Shown piece by piece: positions 26,333 through 35,671 of a stretch of DNA of 64,000 nt. The notes beneath the pieces were generated by a model, which was not told where the DNA came from, searched no databases, and worked only from the letters and a program-made list of their open reading frames with translations. The position numbers and the translations under genes were made by a program. Where the stretch lies: positions 248,001 through 312,000 of the forward strand of contig AP021858.1 of assembly GCA_017347465.1 (NCBI GenBank), in the 5' to 3' direction. The stretch is from Candidatus Nitrosymbiomonas proteolyticus. GTDB lineage: Bacteria; Armatimonadota; Fimbriimonadia; Fimbriimonadales; Fimbriimonadaceae. The stretch's first letter is position 1. Each line of letters starts with the position of its first letter.

Positions 26333-26369
26333 AAAAAAGAGCCCCGCTCTGAGGGCGAGAGACGGGGCT
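26333..26369 (-). terminator. Intrinsic terminator of the minus-strand repeat protein
   Basis: AGCCCCG / CGGGGCT stem extended by TCT/AGA, followed on the minus strand by T6 (A6 at 26333-26338 on plus). It lies 40 bp after the repeat-protein stop; its orientation fits that gene rather than pdxT, although pdxT transcripts may also end here. Confidence 0.8.
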
Positions 26370-26408
26370 TGGGGGAGGGAGGAAGAAGCTGTCTATTTCT
26401 TTCAACGT

Positions 26409-27533
26409 CTATTGTTTCGTAAACGTGCCCTCGATTCGTAGGTTCCGGTCCGTAAGTCCTTTCAGCGTCTCCAGTGGCACGTAGATCACGTCGTCGCGGA
26501 AGACTGCGGGCCGTGCCATTCGTTCGCGCTTACCATTGAGACGACAATCCGCCTGATCTTGTTCAACCACTAGAATGGCGTCGTCGGTCTCGATATAGGC
26601 GCGGCGGCTGTCGCGAACCCACTGCACGGAGAATCCCAGTTGCTTCTGCAGAGGCTGAATGGGCACCATGATCGCTCCCCTGTCGTCGTAGGCCTGTTGG
26701 CCCTGCGGGAAGCTCACCGCTCGGTTGTCGATGAGGAGCTGAATTGGCGTTCTCTCTCCGCCGTTCCGGGGGTCATAGCGGTCCCCGCGGGGATCATACT
26801 GATCGCCGCGAGGGTCATAGCGGTCGCCCCGTGGATCATACCGATCGTCGCGAGGGTCGTACCGATCGCCCCGTGGATCATTGCGATTGCCGCGAGGGTC
26901 GTATCGGTTGTCCCGAGGGTCGTATCGGTCGTCGAACTTCGCCTTGAAGTCGCGTTGAAACAGCATTCCGTAAGCGTCGCCCTTCCGAACGAGGACCTCG
27001 GACGCGCTTCGTTCGCCTTCAGCGATCAGAATCCCAGCGAGGGTCCCAAGGAATGCGCCCTCGAACGGCTTGTCGATAAGCGATCCCAGCAGCGCTCCTC
27101 CGAGAATCGCGCCAAAAACCGTCCTTTCGGACTTAGGCTTGGATTGCTTGAAGACCATTCTCCCGTCGCGGTCCTTGGTGATCCTGTCGGAGCGGAGCGA
27201 AACGGGCACGGCGTCGATCTTGTGCCGGGAGCCATCGGGAAACCAAATCGTTTGGAATCGCACGTCGACGAGCCCAGGGCGGCCGTCCCGCTCGGGTTGA
27301 ACCCGGACGACCTCGCCTTCGAGTTGAGAGCCTTTCGGGAGGTCTCGCGAGTCTTCGACGATTGCATAAACGCGCTGCCCTTGGCGGCTCTTGATCGAAA
27401 GATCGGAGTCGAATCGAACCGGCACCACCCAACCCGATTTCACTTCGATCGACCGATCCGCAACCGCCAAACCGGCGAAAACCAAGCCTACGCCGGCGAG
27501 CGCCATCGTTCTCAAGAATCCCATCCGTTGCAT
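26409..27533 (-). CDS. Exported protein with DRYDPRG repeats and CuAO-like domain
   Basis: About 374 aa. ATG 27533 has AAGGAG 8 nt upstream. Layout: signal peptide (LRTMALAGVGLVFAGLAVA); a beta-rich region (VVPVRFDSDLSIKSRQGQRVYA, PKGSQLEGEVVRVQPE), similar to envelope TrbI/VirB10-like modules; a glycine-zipper hydrophobic segment (GAILGGALLGSLIDK); eight tandem heptapeptides (DRYDPRG-type); and a C-terminal copper-amine-oxidase-N-like domain (VPIQPLQKQLGFSVQW, PAVFRDDVIYVPLETLKG), which binds cell-wall or surface components in other bacteria. Probably envelope-associated. The function is not known. Standalone with its own terminator. Confidence 0.78.
   Translation of the reverse strand: MQRMGFLRTMALAGVGLVFAGLAVADRSIEVKSGWVVPVRFDSDLSIKSRQGQRVYAIVEDSRDLPKGSQLEGEVVRVQPERDGRPGLVDVRFQTIWFPDGSRHKIDAVPVSLRSDRITKDRDGRMVFKQSKPKSERTVFGAILGGALLGSLIDKPFEGAFLGTLAGILIAEGERSASEVLVRKGDAYGMLFQRDFKAKFDDRYDPRDNRYDPRGNRNDPRGDRYDPRDDRYDPRGDRYDPRGDQYDPRGDRYDPRNGGERTPIQLLIDNRAVSFPQGQQAYDDRGAIMVPIQPLQKQLGFSVQWVRDSRRAYIETDDAILVVEQDQADCRLNGKRERMARPAVFRDDVIYVPLETLKGLTDRNLRIEGTFTKQ
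26763..26930. repeat. Tandem 21-bp repeats encoding DRYDPRG
   Basis: Eight 21-bp units within the exported repeat protein, with heptapeptides DRYDPRD, NRYDPRG, NRNDPRG, DRYDPRD, DRYDPRG, DRYDPRG, DQYDPRG, DRYDPRN. Unit number may vary between strains since the copies are close in sequence and in frame. Confidence 0.92.
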
Positions 27534-27589
27534 CGTTCTTTCTCCTTGCGCGTCGCGCAAAAGCACTAACGTTTGAACCCAAGCAGCCG

Positions 27590-28651
27590 TTACAGCGGGC
27601 GTGGGACCCGCGCCATCACCATCAGATCCGAACCCAGCTTCTGAACGCTCACATCAGAGACCGCAAGCACGGCATCGAGAGTCTGAAAACCAAGGTCCTC
27701 GACCCAGGTCTTACCCGCTCCGAGCAGCTTCGGGGCGATAAAGAGGACGATCCAGTCCACGACGCCCGAACGCAAAAAGCCGGTAATTGTCCGAGGCCCG
27801 CCTTCCACGAGAACTCCCAATACGCCTCGACTCCCGAGTTGGGTGAGCAGCGCCTCCAAATCGACTCCGTCCGCCCCCATTCGAACGGGGAACTGAGCCT
27901 CCGTCGCCCGCTCGGCCGCAACGCACCACAGCGTCTCCGCTCCCGGGCCGAAAACCCTTTCGGAACCTCGGAGCCGGGCCTCTGGATCGAGAACGATTCG
28001 GACAGGCGGATTCACCACGCCGCGGATCCGTGCCGTGAGCGAAGGGTCGTCAGTTGCGACCGTCCCCCTTCCCACAAGCACCGCGCCCAACTCCGCCCTC
28101 AGCCTATGCCCTGCGAGCCGGGACTCCGCGCTCGTGATCCACTGACTCTGGCCCGAAGGGAGCGCCACCCTGCCATCCAAACCCATCGCGGCCTTGAGGA
28201 CGACTACGGGGCGATTGCGGGACATGGCTTCGTGGAAGACCCAGTTCGCCGCCTTGGCCTCGTCCTCGCAGAGCCCGACGGACACTTCGATCCCCGCTTC
28301 CTTCAAGCGCTCCGCTCCTCCGCCCTCGACCCTCGGGTTGGGATCGCGAAGGGCGATGGCCACGCTTCGAACCCCCGCTCGAATCAGCGCATCCGCGCAC
28401 GGTGGGGTCCGTCCAACGTGATTGCACGGCTCCAAAGTGACGAACACATCGGCACCCCGGGCGGACTCTCCGGCTTGTGCGAGGGCCATCGCTTCAGCAT
28501 GCGGCGCACCCGCATAGGGGTGGTATCCCTTGCCCACGACCGCCCCCTCCCGAACGATCACGCACCCGACGCGAGGGTTCGGCGCAGGGAATCCCCGCTT
28601 CGAAAGGCGAATCGCTTGGCGCATCCAACGGATCGGGTCACTTACGGCCAT
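27590..28651 (-). CDS. ribD: Riboflavin biosynthesis deaminase/reductase
   Basis: Bifunctional enzyme carrying out deamination and then reduction of the pyrimidine intermediate of riboflavin synthesis. The N-terminal deaminase has the zinc site HAEAMAL and PCNHVGRTPPCADALI. The C-terminal RibD_C reductase has KAAMGLDGRVALPSGQSQWIT and VLVEGGPRTITGFL. 353 aa, normal. It is the last gene of the long minus-strand run, and its start overlaps the preceding small membrane-protein gene by 14 bp. Other rib genes are not in the window. Confidence 0.95.
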   Translation of the reverse strand: MAVSDPIRWMRQAIRLSKRGFPAPNPRVGCVIVREGAVVGKGYHPYAGAPHAEAMALAQAGESARGADVFVTLEPCNHVGRTPPCADALIRAGVRSVAIALRDPNPRVEGGGAERLKEAGIEVSVGLCEDEAKAANWVFHEAMSRNRPVVVLKAAMGLDGRVALPSGQSQWITSAESRLAGHRLRAELGAVLVGRGTVATDDPSLTARIRGVVNPPVRIVLDPEARLRGSERVFGPGAETLWCVAAERATEAQFPVRMGADGVDLEALLTQLGSRGVLGVLVEGGPRTITGFLRSGVVDWIVLFIAPKLLGAGKTWVEDLGFQTLDAVLAVSDVSVQKLGSDLMVMARVPRPL

Positions 28652-28928
28652 GGTCCCGAAGGGTGCTCTCGATCAACTCCTCGAAGTTCTCGCGCGAGCG
28701 GTCGCGGAACTCCAGCCTCACCTTCCTCACGATCAGCAGCGCGCAGATCGCCGCCAGAGTGAAACTCGTCAGCGTTCCCACCACGTAGAGCGACATTCGA
28801 CGCGCGTACTTCGCCAATTCGGGCCTTGGAGCGCCTTCCGGGGGGCGTGGCCCAACCAGCCACGGCCAAAGCGCCAGAAGCGCCATTCCGGTCAAGAAGA
28901 ACGCCGTGGTGGCGATCTTCAGTCGCAT
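28638..28928 (-). CDS. Small two-helix membrane protein
   Basis: 96-aa protein with two membrane segments (IATTAFFLTGMALLALWPWLVG and YVVGTLTSFTLAAICALLIV) and a charged C-terminal tail. ATG 28928 has GAGGGCGGA upstream. It overlaps the rpe stop by 10 bp and the ribD start by 14 bp, so it is a genuine member of the operon. No family recognised. Confidence 0.72.
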   Translation of the reverse strand: MRLKIATTAFFLTGMALLALWPWLVGPRPPEGAPRPELAKYARRMSLYVVGTLTSFTLAAICALLIVRKVRLEFRDRSRENFEELIESTLRDHGRK

Positions 28929-29563
28929 TCCGCCCTCAACTGCTCGACCCCCGAAGTCAGCGTGGGGCAACTCGCCAAGAAGCTCCCCGCAACGAACACG
29001 TTCGCCCCTGCAGCTTTGGCAAGCCCCAAGGTGAGAGGATCGATCCCGCCGTCCACTTCGATGTCGAGGTCCGGGCACTCCCGCCGAATCGTCTCGACTT
29101 TTCTCAGGCACGCCCGAAGAAACTCCTGGCCTCCCCAGCCCGGATTGACCGTCATGACCAGGGCAAGGTCGAGCACATCGGACACCTCCAAAATCGCGTC
29201 GACGGGGGTCGAGGGGTTCAGCGCGACCCCAGCGCGAATCCCTCGCTCTCGGAGCCGCTGGCACAACCTGTGCGCGTGGGGAGTGGCTTCCTGATGAAAA
29301 ATAATCGACTGGCACCCGGCTTCGAGGAATGCGTCGAAGTGGGATTCGGGTGTGAGCGTCATGAGGTGCGCCTCAAATACCGCGTCGCCGAGGTCCCTCA
29401 GACTACGAACCAACCCCGCTCCAAAGGTGATCGGAGGCACGAATTGTCCGTCCATCACGTCGAAATGAACTCGCTCAACGCCAGCGGCGAGGAGTTCGGC
29501 AACCGCTTCGCGATATCGCCCTGGATCGCACGAGAGGATCGACGGGGCGAGCTCGCATTTCAT
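28919..29563 (-). CDS. rpe: Ribulose-phosphate 3-epimerase
   Basis: Interconverts ribulose-5-phosphate and xylulose-5-phosphate in the pentose phosphate pathway. TIM-barrel signatures are present: APSILSCD, HFDVMDGQFVPPITFG, AHLMT, MTVNPGWGGQEF, EVDGGI. 214 aa, normal. The start ATG 29563 overlaps the stop of the upstream pseudokinase gene (ATGA), so translation is coupled. Gly-rich phosphate loop near the end is retained as NVFVAGSFLA. Confidence 0.95.
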   Translation of the reverse strand: MKCELAPSILSCDPGRYREAVAELLAAGVERVHFDVMDGQFVPPITFGAGLVRSLRDLGDAVFEAHLMTLTPESHFDAFLEAGCQSIIFHQEATPHAHRLCQRLRERGIRAGVALNPSTPVDAILEVSDVLDLALVMTVNPGWGGQEFLRACLRKVETIRRECPDLDIEVDGGIDPLTLGLAKAAGANVFVAGSFLASCPTLTSGVEQLRAECD

Positions 29564-31299
29564 GTTTCTTCTCCAGTGTCAGGTTCGGCAGAGTCCTTGG
29601 TCACCTGCTTGACGAGTTCGTTGTCGTAGTAGATCGAGAAGGTAGCCTGAGGGCCCTGCCCTTCGGCCGTGATCTCCACCAACTCCTCCGGACTGTGCTC
29701 GTTCTCATAGACGGTCCGAGTTCCCCGAGAGTCGGCCAGATCCACTCGAAGCATCACCGAACTCTCAATGTCGCGAAGGCGAATACGGATGGTAAAGAGG
29801 TAGCGCTTGTTCGCTTCCGCTGAAGTCGAAGTCGAGCGATCGGACGCCACCGTCACGCGCACCGCCGTCCCCCGCTCGGCCCTTTGGCGTGGAGGGGGCG
29901 CTTGGGCGAGGATGGTGCCGGGTTCCATATCCCGATCCCGCTGCTCTTCGATCCTTTCGTCGAGCTTCAGCCCAATCGTGTCGAGCAGCTCGCGCGCGCT
30001 GTCGAGTGTTCTGCCCCTGAGATCAGGCACATCCACAAACCGACTCCCCGCGCTCACCACGAGTTGCACCGTGTTGCCTTCATACACCTTTGCGCCCGCC
30101 GGCGGCTCGCTTTCCAGCACCGTATCCGCCGGAACCTCCTCATTCGACTCCCTCCGGGCGACGCGAACCCGCAACTGAGCTGATTGCAGCCGGTCCTGGG
30201 CTTCTCGAAGGGTCAGGCGAGTCACATCGGGAACCACGATCGCCCTCGGACGGCTGAGGTTGAAGAACAGCCACCCTGCCAGCATGAACACGACGAGGCT
30301 TCCGAGAAACACCATCGCCATCACCAGCCACGTCGGGACGTCTCTCGGTTCTGACTCCTCCCACTCCTTTTCGTCGGGCTTCGAGCGGGGACGACGCGCG
30401 GCCGACATCGCCGGGGCCACTTGCGTCGGCTTCTCGTCGCGCCGGGGGGAATCTGAGGTGGTCGGTTTTCTCCCGAATCGCAGAGCGTCCCGAATCATCC
30501 GCAAGTCGCTCAAGAGGCCCGCCGCCGTCTGGTATCGCTCTTCGGGGTTCTTGGCAAGGGCTCTTTGAACCACGCGATCGAGCGCGACCGGCACCGAGGG
30601 GTTGATGGATCGGGTGCTGGGAATCGGCTCCGAAATGTGCTTCATCGCCAGCGCAACGGGGTGTTCGGCGTGATACGGCATACGTCCTGTCAAGAGGTGG
30701 AACAGGATCACACCGACTCCGTAAACGTCGGAGGACGGGCTCGGCATGGCTCCTTGGCTGACTTCGGGAGCCAAGGAGGGCGCCATTGCAGGCAGCACCA
30801 CGCCTCCCGCCGTCTGGCTTGCCGAGTAAGCCTGCCACAGCCCCGCGAGTTGCAGCCGCGCCTCGCCAGTCGTCGAAACCCAGATGTTAGGCTCGCCTAC
30901 GTCCCCGTGGACGATCCCGGCGTCGTGCAGCGCCGTCAAACCCTCGCAAATCGACACCGCCGTCGAGACCGCGACCGACACCGAGAATGGGGCGAGCCGC
31001 CGGATTCGCTCGGCGAGGGAGGAACCTGCCGAGAGTTCCCCGACGATAAATGGCGTGCCTTCGTCCTCGTCCACCTCCAGCAAGCGCTCGACGCTGGGGT
31101 GCTTCACGTCGCCCAGCGAATCCACGCACTTGCGAACCGCATTGACGAACTCGGGTTCCTTGTCGAAAGGCGGCTTGAATTCACGGATGCAAACCTCGCG
31201 GCCCTGAACCCGGTCGCGGGCAACATACGACCGGAACACCGGCCCATCGCCGATGAGTTGGACTACGTCGTATCGGATCCGAAGCACCCTGCCAATCAC
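29560..31299 (-). CDS. PASTA-domain serine/threonine kinase-like protein (probable pseudokinase)
   Basis: About 579 aa with a PknB-like layout: kinase-like domain (about 1-270), a linker, one membrane helix, two PASTA domains (IVVPDVTRLTLREAQDRL; FVDVPDLRGRTLDSARELL) and a C-terminal beta domain. GTG 31299 is chosen because it overlaps the upstream stop (GTGA). Catalytic residues look lost. The beta3 lysine is Arg39 (VCIREF), HRDxKPxN is H131-G-D-V-G-E-P-N138, and the DFG Asp is replaced (L151-A-G). APE (SLAPEV) and the alpha-C region persist. It is thus more likely a ligand-sensing or scaffold pseudokinase that binds muropeptides through PASTA, unless unusual chemistry is used. Coupled to rpe by overlap. 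Confidence 0.88.
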   Translation of the reverse strand: MIGRVLRIRYDVVQLIGDGPVFRSYVARDRVQGREVCIREFKPPFDKEPEFVNAVRKCVDSLGDVKHPSVERLLEVDEDEGTPFIVGELSAGSSLAERIRRLAPFSVSVAVSTAVSICEGLTALHDAGIVHGDVGEPNIWVSTTGEARLQLAGLWQAYSASQTAGGVVLPAMAPSLAPEVSQGAMPSPSSDVYGVGVILFHLLTGRMPYHAEHPVALAMKHISEPIPSTRSINPSVPVALDRVVQRALAKNPEERYQTAAGLLSDLRMIRDALRFGRKPTTSDSPRRDEKPTQVAPAMSAARRPRSKPDEKEWEESEPRDVPTWLVMAMVFLGSLVVFMLAGWLFFNLSRPRAIVVPDVTRLTLREAQDRLQSAQLRVRVARRESNEEVPADTVLESEPPAGAKVYEGNTVQLVVSAGSRFVDVPDLRGRTLDSARELLDTIGLKLDERIEEQRDRDMEPGTILAQAPPPRQRAERGTAVRVTVASDRSTSTSAEANKRYLFTIRIRLRDIESSVMLRVDLADSRGTRTVYENEHSPEELVEITAEGQGPQATFSIYYDNELVKQVTKDSAEPDTGEET

Positions 31300-31511
31300 G
31301 GCTTCTCGCTGCGATCTCCTTTGTCGCGCACGACCATCAATAACAGAGCTGCGACGAACAGCGCTCCCGCAAGGGCTTTTATGGGGGGCGAATCGACCCG
31401 TTCGGCCCATTGGCTCGCCTCGCCACTGAAGAAGGCCCGCTGACTCGCGGCATACCCCGCGCCCAGGAGCAGGGTTGTGAGGGCGATCAGTCCCGTACGG
31501 AGGTTCGACAT
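31296..31511 (-). CDS. Small membrane protein
   Basis: 71 aa with two membrane segments (GLIALTTLLLGAGYAAS and ALAGALFVAALLLMVV) and a basic C-terminus. It overlaps the end of aroB by 25 bp and its stop overlaps the pseudokinase start. Function unknown; it lies just before the PASTA protein and might be a partner. Confidence 0.68.
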   Translation of the reverse strand: MSNLRTGLIALTTLLLGAGYAASQRAFFSGEASQWAERVDSPPIKALAGALFVAALLLMVVRDKGDRSEKP

Positions 31512-32536
31512 GTTCGCTCGATGGCCCGGAGGATGACCTTTTCGGGCACGTCCGTAACGAGTTTACACGCGCCCAGACCCGTAAGGAGACTAAAGGCCAG
31601 CCTTCCCTCCTCCGCTTTCTTGTCGGTGCGCATCGCCTCGAGCACGGACTTGCCGTCTTCGAGAAGCTCGGAGCGTACGGGAAGCCCCTGGCCGGAAAGC
31701 CCTCGGTCGATCTGGTCTGCGATCCCGGTGGGGCTCAATTCGAGTTCCTCGCCGATTCGCGCCTCGACCGCCATCCCGATTGCAATTGCCTCTCCGTGGA
31801 GAAGAGACTCATAGTTGGACGCTCGCTCCAAGGCATGGCCGATCGTGTGTCCGAAGTTCAGGACCGCCCGAATCCCCCGCTCGTCCCTCTCGTCTTGCTC
31901 GACGATCTGCCGTTTGAGGTCGATGCACCGAGCGATAACGTCCTTCAGCTTCGGCGATTCCGGCACTAAGGGATGCGACTCCAACGACGACAGCAGCGCC
32001 GAGTCGACCGCAAAGGCGTACTTCCAAACCTCAGCGGCTCCGTTGATAAACTCGCGCTTGGGAAGCGTCGAGAGAGCTTCCAGCGGAATCCAAACCGCCG
32101 TAGGGGCATGGAAGGCGCCCACGAGGTTCTTTCCCTCTGGCAAGTCGATTCCCACCTTCCCGCCAACCGACGAATCGACTTGCGCGAGCAGCGTGGTGGG
32201 CACTTGAATCAACTCGACGCCACGCATATACGTTGCGGCAGCAAGCCCCGCTAGGTCGCCGATGACGCCCCCGCCAAAGGCCACGACCTTCGAACGCCGC
32301 GTTGCACCGGATTGCGCCAACCACCGAGCCACACGCTCCAGCATAGCGACAGATTTCGTCGGCTCCCCCGGCGGCAGAACGAGCGTGGGCAATAGATCTC
32401 CGATTGCGCCTCCCCAGTGACGGGCGACATTCTCATCGGTGACCAAGAAGTGGCCTTGACCTAGCCGTCGTCGGACTTCGGCAATTTCAAGGAACTCGAT
32501 CGAATACTGGCCGGTTCGATGCTGAACGACGATCAA
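31487..32536 (-). CDS. aroB: 3-dehydroquinate synthase
   Basis: Second step of the shikimate pathway: DAHP to 3-dehydroquinate, NAD- and zinc-dependent. 349 aa. Blocks seen: VVAFGGGVIGDLAGLAAATYMRG, IPTTLLAQVDSSVGGKVGIDLPEGKNLVG (read in parts), NFGHTIGHALE and LHGEAIAIGM. The start TTG 32536 overlaps the aroK stop (TTGA). The aroK-aroB pair after the pilus secretin is the same order (pilQ-aroK-aroB) found in many proteobacteria, which makes the conserved linkage interesting. Confidence 0.96.
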   Translation of the reverse strand: MIVVQHRTGQYSIEFLEIAEVRRRLGQGHFLVTDENVARHWGGAIGDLLPTLVLPPGEPTKSVAMLERVARWLAQSGATRRSKVVAFGGGVIGDLAGLAAATYMRGVELIQVPTTLLAQVDSSVGGKVGIDLPEGKNLVGAFHAPTAVWIPLEALSTLPKREFINGAAEVWKYAFAVDSALLSSLESHPLVPESPKLKDVIARCIDLKRQIVEQDERDERGIRAVLNFGHTIGHALERASNYESLLHGEAIAIGMAVEARIGEELELSPTGIADQIDRGLSGQGLPVRSELLEDGKSVLEAMRTDKKAEEGRLAFSLLTGLGACKLVTDVPEKVILRAIERTCRTSVRD

Positions 32537-33057
32537 TCCGCCCTCCCCGCGAGGCTCAAGAACGCTCGATGGAGTGCCTCGACCACCTCGTCGTGCCCCT
32601 CATTGCCGATATCGACGGTCTCATCGGCCTGTTCATAGAGTTCGCGCCGCTCCGCAAGGATCTCGTCGATCCGGTCCTGCCAGTCTTCCCGCCAGAGCAG
32701 GGGCCGCCGCCTCTTGCTTCGCTTCAGGCGTGACTTGAGAACTTCGGGCGCTACGCGCACATACACCGTATGGCCTAAGCGGCGCAGATGCTGCCAGTTT
32801 TCCGGGCGAACGACGATGCCTCCCCCCGTCGAAAGAACCGCGGCGGCCGGCTCCAAGCTGGCGAGAAGGGCCGTCTCGTGCGATCGGAACGCTTCCTCAC
32901 CGTAGACGTGGAAGAGTTGGCTGACCGGCCTCCCCAGCTTTGCCTGAAGCAGGGAGTCCGTATCCCAAAACAACCGATCCGCCTTTCGAGCGAGCAACTG
33001 GCCGACCGTCGTCTTCCCGGAACCCATCATCCCGAGGAGAATCCAGCAGCGGTCCAT
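32533..33057 (-). CDS. aroK: Shikimate kinase
   Basis: Phosphorylates shikimate with ATP. 174 aa. P-loop GMMGSGKTTVGQLLA, substrate-binding DTDSLL, VLSTGGGIVVRPENW, and the LID-type RRRPLLWR are visible. It follows the secretin gene by 68 bp and precedes aroB with an overlap. Confidence 0.95.
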   Translation of the reverse strand: MDRCWILLGMMGSGKTTVGQLLARKADRLFWDTDSLLQAKLGRPVSQLFHVYGEEAFRSHETALLASLEPAAAVLSTGGGIVVRPENWQHLRRLGHTVYVRVAPEVLKSRLKRSKRRRPLLWREDWQDRIDEILAERRELYEQADETVDIGNEGHDEVVEALHRAFLSLAGRAD

Positions 33058-33125
33058 GAGTATGAAGACGTTCGGCGGCAGGCAACCATTGCCTGCCGCC
33101 GAATATGCGTATTCGATTAGGGTTC

Positions 33126-34781
33126 CTACGGCCCGAGTCCGCCCGAGGCGTCGTCCGTCACGATCGTCGGCGTAACGAAGATCAGCAACTCGGTGTTGTT
33201 CCGATCTCGGTTGCTCGACCGGAAGAACTGGCCGATTATCGGCAGATCCCCGAGGATCGGGAATCGCGCCTGACTACCGGCGTCCTGCTTGCGGACCATG
33301 CCGCCCAGCGCGATGGTTTCCCCGCTCTTGACGCGAGCGACCACGCTGATGATCTGAGAAAGCACGTCGGGGATTTCCGATCCGTCCGGGCTTCGCCTTA
33401 GCTGGCCAAAGTCCTGCACGGGCACGTTCAAGAACACCGTCACATAGCCGTCTTCGTTGATACGAGGCGCCACCGTAAGTCCGGTGGTGATCGTCAACTG
33501 GAAGGCTTGCGGAGCGATGATGACTTGGCCGTTGCCTACGCTGACCACCTGGTTGATGAAGAGGGTGGTCGAGACGTTTTGCAGAACGGAGGCGGGCTGG
33601 TTGTTCAGCGTTCGGATGACCGGCGCCTGAACGACTTTTCCGTAACCTTCCTGCAGGAGCGCTCTCATCCGAGTCGTCACCGCGCCCGTTGCGTAGTTGA
33701 GGAACACGGGGTCGCCCGCTCGAGCGAACGATCCTGGCCGGACGCCGGTGAACACCGTTCCCCGTTCATACAACCAGTCGAAGCCGAGCGATTTGCTCAA
33801 GCTCGAACTCGTCGTGATGAACTCGACCTTGATGATGACTTGCTTGGGCGCAACGTCGAACATGCTGATGTAGGCTTGAAGCCGAGCGATGTCCTCTTCT
33901 GAGCCTCGCACGATGATGCTATTGTCGTTCGGGTCGTAGCTGATGAAGTCGATCGAATCGCCGACGAGACCTTCGCCACCCTGCAAGTTGACGCTGCCGC
34001 CGCCTTGGCCAAAACCACCGCCACCTTGACCGAAGCCGCCGCCGCCCTGTCCGAAGCCACCGCCGCCCTGTCCGAGGCCGCCGCCACCTTGGCCAAGCCC
34101 GCCGCGGCCACCGCCGGGACCGCCGCCGATCCCACCGATCTGGCCGGAGCCTTCACCCGGCAAGAGGATGTCGTTGCCGGACTCCGAGAAGTTGTCGGGC
34201 AGCGCCTGCGAGTTTACGGGCTGGTAGTTGCCCGACCCGCCATTGAGGATCGGTTGCTTGCTCAGGTCCTTCAAGACGTGAGGGTTCACGAGGTTGTTGA
34301 ACCGCGCAAGCTCCCGGAACCCGTCGTTCATGTCCGGCACGTTTCCGTAAAGCTGGCTGTAGACGTCCTTGGCGTTCGCCTTCAGCAACTTGACCTTCTT
34401 GACGATCTTGGGCACGTCCACCTTGGGGGGCGCGGCCGTATCCGTCTTGGCCGTCTCCGGCTCTGGGCCAAAGCTGATGATATACACGCCGTTGTGATCC
34501 TTGCGATAGCTCGCGCCTGCGTTTTGGCAAATGTAGGCGATCGCATCGTCCACAGACACCTGGCGAAGCTTCAGATTGAGCTTTCGCATCGGCTCTGTGC
34601 TCGGCATGATCACGAACTGCAAGCCCGTTTGCTGAGTCAGCATCCGAGTCGCAGCGAGCATATCGGCGTCCTTCAGTTCGAGGTCGACCCGAAGTTCCGA
34701 CAACAACTGTGCCCAGGAGCTGACGGCGAGCGCCATTCCGGCGACGCCGATCAGCCCAATCCGACCTAAGCGAATACGCAT
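33126..34781 (-). CDS. pilQ: Type IV pilus secretin, PilQ-like
   Basis: Outer-membrane secretin through which the pilus exits. ATG 34781 (GGAG 3 nt and GGAGGG 10 nt upstream) is preferred; in-frame ATGs at 34790 and 34799 lie just before it. Signal peptide (IGLIGVAGMALAVSSWA), an STN domain (ELKDADMLAATRMLTQQTG), secretin short domains including DNSIIVRGSEEDIARL, and the C-terminal secretin core (VAPRINEDGYVTVFLNVPVQ, GETIALGGMVRKQD, FPILGDLPIIGQFFRS, TELLIFVTPTIV). A glycine-rich insert (about residues 220-275, repeats of GQGGGGF) breaks the N-domains. No pilotin gene was recognised nearby. Paired with a Gly-rich STN protein directly upstream. Confidence 0.93.
   Translation of the reverse strand: MRIRLGRIGLIGVAGMALAVSSWAQLLSELRVDLELKDADMLAATRMLTQQTGLQFVIMPSTEPMRKLNLKLRQVSVDDAIAYICQNAGASYRKDHNGVYIISFGPEPETAKTDTAAPPKVDVPKIVKKVKLLKANAKDVYSQLYGNVPDMNDGFRELARFNNLVNPHVLKDLSKQPILNGGSGNYQPVNSQALPDNFSESGNDILLPGEGSGQIGGIGGGPGGGRGGLGQGGGGLGQGGGGFGQGGGGFGQGGGGFGQGGGSVNLQGGEGLVGDSIDFISYDPNDNSIIVRGSEEDIARLQAYISMFDVAPKQVIIKVEFITTSSSLSKSLGFDWLYERGTVFTGVRPGSFARAGDPVFLNYATGAVTTRMRALLQEGYGKVVQAPVIRTLNNQPASVLQNVSTTLFINQVVSVGNGQVIIAPQAFQLTITTGLTVAPRINEDGYVTVFLNVPVQDFGQLRRSPDGSEIPDVLSQIISVVARVKSGETIALGGMVRKQDAGSQARFPILGDLPIIGQFFRSSNRDRNNTELLIFVTPTIVTDDASGGLGP
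33985..34130. repeat. Low-complexity GQGGGGF repeats in secretin
   Basis: Imperfect 24-bp units (coding GQGGGGFG/GQGGGGLG) inside the secretin gene. In-frame length variation between strains is likely for such units. Confidence 0.75.
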
Positions 34782-34832
34782 TTTCTCCATACCCTCCATA
34801 GACAACCTTTGGCGATGCCCCAGCTTGCAGCC

Positions 34833-35579
<747 letters not shown>

Positions 35580-35671
35580 GTTTTGCCTCCGAACATTCTG
35601 AAGTTTCAAATCGTGTTTCGTTACCTCTGTTCATTATGGAACGTATTTTTTCAAGTCTAGGTTCGCGGCCC

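Noticed and set aside
26333..26369. Terminator of pdxT
   Set aside because: The U-run is on the minus-strand side, so it belongs primarily to the repeat-protein gene; pdxT may use it only weakly.
26763..26930. CRISPR-like or other array
   Set aside because: The 21-bp units are tandem, in frame and code for heptapeptides; there are no spacers.
29560..31299. Active Ser/Thr kinase annotation
   Set aside because: Layout matches PknB, but three catalytic positions are replaced, so activity should not be assumed.
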